64,000 bases of DNA from Mallotus nudiflorus. Lineage: Eukaryota; Streptophyta; Magnoliopsida; Malpighiales; Euphorbiaceae. The stretch is taken from assembly GCA_947683625.1 (NCBI GenBank), contig CANTUR010000279.1, positions 372,001 to 436,000 of the forward strand, given 5' to 3'. Positions 60,183 to 64,000 of the stretch are shown piece by piece (the first letter of the stretch is position 1; every line of letters starts with the position of its first letter). Under the pieces are notes generated by a model that saw nothing but the letters and a program-made list of their open reading frames with translations, made no database searches and was not told where the DNA came from. Made by a program: the position numbers and the translations under genes.

Positions 60183-63100
60183 TCATAATGTCTTACCATC
60201 CAACATCCCAATTTCTCTTTTGATGAAATTCATTCTTTCTTCATAAAGAGTTTTACTAAATATATCCACAAGTTAGTTAGTTATATTAATAAATCCCAGT
60301 ATAACATCACATTTTTGCACATGATCACACAAAAAATGGTGCCTAATGTCAATGTGATTAGTCCTAGAATATTGAATTAGATTCTTGGATAGATTTATTG
60401 CACTAGTGTTATCACATTTTACTAGATTGTGATCAAGGTTTAATCCATAAGACTTGTGCACAACAATAACCCATAGCAATATACTCTACTTCAACGGTAG
60501 ATAATGCAATCGAATTTTATTTCTTGCTAAACTAAGAAAAAAGGGAATTTCCTAGAAATTGACAAGTACTAAAGGTACTTTTACTATATAGAATATTCTC
60601 AGCATAGTCCACATCCAAATAGGATATAAGATCAAATGAAACATTTATATGATACTAAAGCCCTAAATGAGATATGCCAACAAAATACTTCAAAATCCTT
60701 TTAACCGCATTTACATATGACTCTTTAGGATATGATTGAAAGCGAGCACACATACATACGATAAAGAAGACTACCAATGATACCTCAATATTTCTTTTCA
60801 TCAATGCTTTTACCATTTTCATTTCTGTCAAGTTTGATGGTGGTGCACATAAGAGTCTTACTAGCTTTTACTCCATCCATTCCAAATCTCTTAAGCAAGT
60901 CCTTGGTGTACTTTATTTGATTGATGAAGATTCTACTTGTGCATTTTTTTTATTTGCAATCCAAGTAAGAATTTAAGTTCTCCCATCATGCTCATTTCAA
61001 ATTCACTCTTCATGCACTTAGAGCATTCTTCATATAAAAGCTCGTTAGTAGCACAAAAATTAATATCATCCACATATATTTCTACAATAAGAATGTCATT
61101 CATATGCTTTTTTATGAAAAGAGTGGTGTCAACTCTTCCTTTAGAAAAATGATTTTTCAAAAGAAATGTACTCAGCCTCTCATACTAAGCTCTTGGAGCT
61201 TGCTTTAAACCATATAAAACTTTTGACAATTTTAATACATGGTTAGGAAAGTCATGTTGCTTAAAACTTAGAGGTTGTTCAACATAGACTTCTTCCTCCT
61301 TAAAACCATTCAAGAATGCACTCTTTACATCTAATTGGAAAAGCTTAAAATTCATGTATGTTGCATATGGAAGAAGTATCCTAATTGCCTCCAATCTAGC
61401 AACCAGAGCAAAATTTTCATCATAGTCTATGCCCTTTTCTTGGTTGTAGCCTTTAGCCACCAACCTAGCTTTATTCTTAGTAATTGCACCTAGTTTATCA
61501 AGTTTATTTCTAAAAACCCACTTGGTGCTAATTATAGAGTAATTTTTTATTCTATGGACTAAAGTCCACACTTTTTTTCTCTCAAATTGACTGAGTTCCT
61601 CTTGCATAGTAAGAACCCAACTTTCATCATTAAGGCCTTATCAATATTCCTTGGCTCAATTTAAGAGATAAAGGAAAGACTATTTAAATGTTTAAGAGAG
61701 TGTCTAGTAGTGACCCCTTTTTATGGCTCACCAATGATCAAATCCTTGGGGTGGTCTTTCTTGAAGTGCCATTCTTTTGGTAGGTCTTCATGAATGTTTG
61801 AAGTTGTAAGGGTCACTTATTCCTTAACAACTTCTTCCTTTTAAGCATCTTCCATATTTTGAGAACTCTTAATTAGAGGGGAACTATCTTGGTCATTTTC
61901 AAATGCTCTTTACTGTTGATTTCATTCTTCAAGAATGCCTATATCATCATCATTAACAACAATAACCTTTCTTGGATCAAATGGATTAGTCTCATAAAAA
62001 ATAATATGCATGGACTCTTCTACCACTAAAGTTCTTTTATTGAATACCCTATATGACTTGCTAGTAGTAACATACCTAAGAAAGATTCCCTCATAGGTTT
62101 TGGCATCAAATTTTCCAAGGTTATCCTTAGTATTTAATATGTAGCATTTGCACTCAAATACCCTTAGATATGAAATCTAAGATTTCTCTTATTCCATAAT
62201 TCATATGGAGTTTTATTTTAAATGGGTATAATAAAAACTCTATTTATGAGATAATAAGTGGTATTAATGGCTTTGGCCCAAAAGTATTTAGGCAAATTGT
62301 ACTCATTAAGCATTGTCCTTAACATCTCAACTAAGACCTTATTTTTCCTTTCAATAACCCCACTTTGTTAAGGTGTTCTAAGAGAAGAAAAATTGTGTGA
62401 AATTCCCATTTCATTATAAAGGTTTTGAAATACTCATTTTCAAATTATTTTCCATGATTACTCCTTATATAGGAAACTTTAAAGCCTTTTTCATTTTGAA
62501 TTCTTTTTGCAAGTATTTTAAAAGTTTTAAAACTTTCATCCTTATGAGCAAGAAAGAGTACCCCAAGTGAATTTAGAGTAGTCATCAACAATGACATATG
62601 CATAATGCTTACCACCTAGGCTAGCAACTCTACATGGACCAAATAAATCCATATGCAATAATTGAAGGGGTCTAGTAGAAGTCACCTTGCATTTGGCCTT
62701 AAAGGAATTACTTGCTTACCCAATTGGCATGCTCCACATACTTTGTCTTTTTGGAATTTTACTTTGCATAGGCCAATGACTTAATCCCCCTTGCTTAGAT
62801 TTCCAATAACCTCCATGCTAGCATGACCAAGTCTTTAATGCCACATCCAGGAGTCATCCTTAATAGCAATAAAGCACTCAATAACTTGGTTAGTCAATGA
62901 GCTTAAATTAATAGTATAAACATTATTGACTCTTTGACCATTGAAAATGACTTTGTTCTCCCCCATATGAGTTACAAGCATTCCTTAGGTTCAAAAATCA
63001 CTCTATTACCTTTGTCACATAATTGACTAACACTTTGTAAGTTGTGTTTTAGGCCATCAACTAAAGGGAAATTTTAATGTAAGTAGAGTCTTTCTTATCA

Positions 63101-63330
63101 ATTTAATCGATGCCAACAATCTTAACCTTGGCATTGTCATCAAATGTAACTTTGCCTCCCTTCTTCATTTCTAAATATGTGAAGAGGTTAACCTTCCCAG
63201 TCATGTGCCTTGAACATCCACTATCTAGATACAACTTTTCTTTGCATGTTATGGATTCTAAGCACACCTATAAGGCAATAATTCAACTCACTTTAGGTAC
63301 CCTAATATATTTGGTTCCTTGAGGATTAGT
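60183..63330 (-). pseudogene. SIRE-like copia pol (protease-integrase-RT-RNase H)
   Basis: Read on -. Protease: YLDSGCSRHMTG near 63225 with active DSG. Integrase: about 62900-62060, in short broken frames. RT: TKWVFRNKLDKLG at about 61540, ARLVAKGYNQEKGIDYDENF near 61465, LFQLDVKSAFLNGF near 61340, LYGLKQAPRA at 61210. The catalytic YVDDI near 61080 is intact, followed by GELKFLLGLQIKK. RNase H: VKCDNTSAINLSKNLIQYSR at 60420-60360, HIDIRHHFLCDHVQKCDV, and the end IKREIGMLDG with stop at 60183. The frame is interrupted by stops in the connection, integrase and RNase H parts. Confidence 0.88.
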
Positions 63331-64000
63331 ATTGAAAGATTCATTACTTGAGTAAGCTATATGAGTCTTTCTTATATAACATTTAGAATTTTTGTGTCCC
63401 ATTGCAGTATAATAATGGCATCAAACATTTGGTGCATGCTCTTTCATTTTAAAACCATGAGAATGATTATGATTGGGTCTCTTAGGCTTAGGTCCTCTTG
63501 AGCCATTTACTCTAGAATTGTTAGCCTTGTAACCATTAGACTTTTTAAGTCCATTGATTTTAAGACTAATCTTTTGGTAACCTTTAGTAATTAGAGTGCT
63601 TAGGCTTACACCTTTTGAAGAGCTAGCTTGAGCATTTTCAATTCCAATTCCAATTTTAGATTTCAAAGGGGTAGAAGTCATAGTGATCATCCCATCAACT
63701 ATTTCTTTTCCTTGATTAAATCTAGAAATGGACTTTTTGAGATTTTCATTTTCTAAGAATGCATTTTGTTTAATAAGTTTGGCATTCTCATTAGCAACCT
63801 AAATTTTCTCAGAATTACTTTCATTCAATGAATTGGTTAACTCTTCATTAGAGGATCTTGACTTCTCAAGTTCTTCTTCTAGAGTTTTGACCATTTCTTT
63901 AAGTGAATTAATTCTAAATAAATATTTATGATATTTATGCATCAACTTTTCACAAGCAAGCAACATTTCATCATTTGGTTCAAAATCTAGAGTCACCTCA
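63331..64000 (-). pseudogene. SIRE-like gag, C-terminal part
   Basis: Runs off the window edge. A coiled-coil-like, charged segment lies at 63996-63799 (INSLKEMVKTLEEELEKSRS). A Ser/Lys/Asn-rich linker is at 63690-63421 (SRVNGSRGPKPKRPNHNHSH). The zinc-knuckle remnant CHYYTAMGHKNSKC is at about 63418-63377, in which the second Cys is replaced by Tyr. Near full length in style but with stops near 63800 and 63421. Confidence 0.78.

Larger units (their letters stand above)
56043..64000 (-). mobile_element. SIRE-like Ty1/copia element, 5' part beyond window
   Basis: Read on - from the window edge: gag end, protease, integrase, RT, RNase H, a long region containing an env-position sequence, PPT and 3' LTR. 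The RT/RNase H text and the extra ORF-sized region after RNase H point to the SIRE/Maximus lineage. It is inserted in the integrase of Tat element D. It is the least decayed pol of the window, yet it still has stops. Confidence 0.85.

Noticed and set aside
1..64000. tRNA, rRNA or ordinary host protein-coding genes
   Set aside because: None recognised. The tRNA-like words found are primer-binding sites next to LTRs, and all domain-bearing frames belong to transposable elements.

Overview
The window is a eudicot-type nuclear plant segment with no recognisable host gene. It is very AT-rich and is built almost wholly from old transposable elements inserted into one another, as in gene-poor or pericentromeric heterochromatin. 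The evidence is Ty3/gypsy (Athila and Tat types) and Ty1/copia (a SIRE-like and a Tork/TAR-like one) polyproteins, PBS and PPT sites, paired and solo LTRs, and a Mutator-like element (MULE) with plant-specific FAR1/FRS and Ulp1 domains. Nearly every coding region carries stops or frameshifts. The species cannot be named from the sequence.

Layout. (1) 1-8555, + strand: 3' part of an Athila-type element with RT, RNase H and integrase, two successive env-position ORFs, PPT and 3' LTR. (2) 9540-17581, - strand: a stack of three related Tat-type elements. C (9540-14137: gag, leader, PBS, LTR) sits in the leader of A (14138-16890), and A sits in the leader of B (16891-17581 plus 39597-40982). (3) 17582-39596: a MULE lying in the LTR of B, flanked by the identical 10-mer ACACATGTGA. 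It carries a FAR1-like transposase pseudogene (17872-20796) and a Ulp1-like (C48) protease pseudogene (24643-28379), both on +. A solo LTR of the A family (21847-23915) and a full-length - strand Athila-type element (29263-38784) lie inside it. (4) 40983-41518: unassigned.

(5) 41519-51467, - strand: full-length copia element with both LTRs, PBS and PPT, whose gag is split by a solo LTR of another family (46945-48682, holding a 76-bp AT microsatellite). (6) 51468-56036, + strand: Tat-type element D, which has lost its RT domain and is cut within integrase by (7) a SIRE-like copia element on - (56043 to beyond 64000) with an env-position region.

The insertion order read from the nesting is B, then the MULE and A, then C, the A-family solo LTR and the - strand Athila; the right-hand cluster is separate. 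The most unusual signals are the MULE carrying transposase and Ulp1-like genes with TTCATTA/TAATGAA-type degenerate repeats in introns and flanks; a CACGGCCGTG-like palindromic motif recurring in unrelated LTR elements; a noncoding block conserved between the two Athila elements; and the RT-less Tat element. Identities and divergences were judged by eye, not computed.
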